DNA from: Verrucomicrobiota bacterium
GTDB lineage: Bacteria > Verrucomicrobiota > Verrucomicrobiia > Limisphaerales > UBA9464
DNA: 64,000 nucleotides
Direction: 5' to 3'
Assembly (NCBI GenBank): GCA_016871805.1
Contig: VHCG01000001.1
Location: 1-64,000, forward strand
Below the pieces are notes generated by a model. It was not told the DNA's origin. It worked only from the letters and a program-made list of their open reading frames with translations, and ran no database searches. This document shows positions 62,338 to 64,000 of the stretch, piece after piece; position 1 is the first letter of the stretch; every line of letters starts with the position of its first letter. The translations under genes and the position numbers were made by a program.

Positions 62338-64000
62338 ATGGCCCGGAACCCCCACGCTGATCGAGCCCGTCCCAACGGTCGCGGCCCCCATCCCCAGGTG
62401 ATCCGACTCGAGGGGGTCCGACAGAACAACCTGAAGGGATTCAACCTGGAGATCCCCCTGGGGAAGCTGGTCGTGGTGACGGGCCTGAGCGGGTCCGGGA
62501 AGAGCTCCCTGGCGTTCGAGACACTCTATGCGGAGGGCCAGCGGCGCTACATCGAGACCTTCACCCCCTACGCACGCCAGTTCTTCGACCGGATGGACCG
62601 ACCCGCGGTCGATCGCATCGAGAACATCCCCCCCGCCATCGCCATCGAGCAGCGCAACGCGGTCCGGAGCTCCCGAAGCACCATCGGCACGATGACCGAG
62701 ATCTGCGACCACCTGAAGGTCCTCTGGCCCCACTGGGCCCGCAGACAGTGCCGGGGATGCGGCCGCACCGTCCGCCGGGAGCCACCCGACCTCGTATGGG
62801 AGACCGCGGGCACCATGAACGGCGAGGGCGCCGAGCTGATCGTGTCGTTCGACCTCCCCCTCACGGAACGCCTACCCATCCCGGAGCAGCTTGCGCTTCT
62901 CGGCCAACAGGGATTCCGCCGTCTGCTCATCGACGGCGGAGTCGTGCGACTCGAGGACGCCGCAGGGCGCGTTTCCTCCGCCTGCCGCTCGATCACCGTC
63001 GTCACCGACCGGGTCCGGATTGCCGCAGCGAACCGGTCCCGGTTCATCGACGCCTGCGAACAGGCCTACCGCTACGGACAGGGACGTCTGAAGCTCCACG
63101 GTCCAGGCGAGGAGGGCCGGAGATCCTGCCAGCCGTTCTCGGAGGGGCTCCATTGCGCGGCCTGCGACATCGCCTACCCCGAACCGACCCCCTCCCTTTT
63201 CAGCTTCAATAACCCAATCGGGGCCTGCCCGGCCTGCAAGGGGTTCGGCCGGGTGATCTCGATCGATCCCGACCTCGCCCTGCCCGACCGCTCCAAGACC
63301 CTCGCCGAGGGCGTAGTGAAACCATGGCAGTCTGGCATGAGCGCCGAATGTCAGAAGGACATGATCCGCGCCGCACGACGCTGCGGGATCCCGCTCCACG
63401 TCCCGTTCAACAGCCTCTCCGAGGCGCATCGCCAATGGGTTGTTTCGGGGGAGCCGGGATACGACGCCAACGATCCCGAACACAGCTGGCCCAACCTCTG
63501 GTACGGGGTCGAGGGCTACTTCCGCTGGCTCGAGAGCAAGTCCTACAAGATGCACGTGCGCGTGCTGCTGTCCCGATACCGGAGCTACCGCACGTGTGCC
63601 GACTGTGACGGACGCCGCTTCAACCCGGAGTCCCTGTCCTTCCGGATTCCCTCGGATGGCCCCGGAAAACCCGCACTCGATCTCGCCTCCTTCTACGCCC
63701 TTCCCGTCCGGGAGGCTCTGGCATGGGTCCGACGTTTCGAGGACCCCTCGGCACCCGTGACCGACCCGAGGGCCATCGCGCTCCGGGAGGTCCGGATCCG
63801 ACTCGAGTACCTCGAGGAGGTGGGACTCGGCTACCTGACACTCGACCGGCCCACCCGGACCCTGTCCGGCGGGGAGACCGAGCGGGTGAACCTGACCACC
63901 TGTCTGGGGTCACGCCTCACCCATGCCCTGTTTGTCCTCGATGAACCCAGCGTGGGGCTGCATCCGCGGGACACCGACCGACTAATCCGGATCCTCCATC
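62338..64000 (+). CDS. Second UvrA paralog, 3' truncated by window edge (absent from ORF track)
   Basis: Translated from ATG 62338: [83 protein letters not shown]...CRGCGRTV...LSGGETERVNLTTCLGSRLTHALFVLDEPSVGLHPRDTDRLIRIL; open to window end. Confidence 0.93.
   Translation, partial: MARNPHADRARPNGRGPHPQVIRLEGVRQNNLKGFNLEIPLGKLVVVTGLSGSGKSSLAFETLYAEGQRRYIETFTPYARQFFDRMDRPAVDRIENIPPAIAIEQRNAVRSSRSTIGTMTEICDHLKVLWPHWARRQCRGCGRTVRREPPDLVWETAGTMNGEGAELIVSFDLPLTERLPIPEQLALLGQQGFRRLLIDGGVVRLEDAAGRVSSACRSITVVTDRVRIAAANRSRFIDACEQAYRYGQGRLKLHGPGEEGRRSCQPFSEGLHCAACDIAYPEPTPSLFSFNNPIGACPACKGFGRVISIDPDLALPDRSKTLAEGVVKPWQSGMSAECQKDMIRAARRCGIPLHVPFNSLSEAHRQWVVSGEPGYDANDPEHSWPNLWYGVEGYFRWLESKSYKMHVRVLLSRYRSYRTCADCDGRRFNPESLSFRIPSDGPGKPALDLASFYALPVREALAWVRRFEDPSAPVTDPRAIALREVRIRLEYLEEVGLGYLTLDRPTRTLSGGETERVNLTTCLGSRLTHALFVLDEPSVGLHPRDTDRLIRILH

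Overview
This high-GC window looks like chromosomal DNA of a PVC-group bacterium, most likely Verrucomicrobiota (inferred from gene content only). It is densely coding, mostly housekeeping and metabolic genes, with many 4-bp start/stop overlaps. Many overlapping ORFs in the supplied track are GC-rich shadow frames. Recognisable genes include purD, thrC, an Mla/Pqi-type lipid transport cluster, a squalene synthase cluster led by a two-component system, coaC, gmk, yicC, recN, aroQ-accB-accC, xseA, ymdB, hom, mqnD, uvrA, a polyprenyl synthetase, and a second partial uvrA paralog missing from the ORF track. PVC-typical genes (DUF1501, DUF1549/1553, membrane-bound dehydrogenase, Gfo/Idh) are also present. 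No CRISPR array, rRNA, convincing tRNA, prophage or transposase was seen. Main observations: (1) a complete SAM-I riboswitch with terminator and matching antiterminator upstream of a variant threonine-synthase-like gene and a ThiS/MoaD-like sulfur carrier, suggesting a sulfur-carrier route to homocysteine; (2) a MITE-like dispersed repeat family with terminal inverted repeats and internal hairpins showing compensatory base changes; (3) a degenerate HpnK homolog in a coupled two-component/squalene synthase operon; (4) a DUF4956-VTC-CotH operon whose CotH appears to lack its metal-binding site; (5) a gene with both a frameshift and an in-frame stop.
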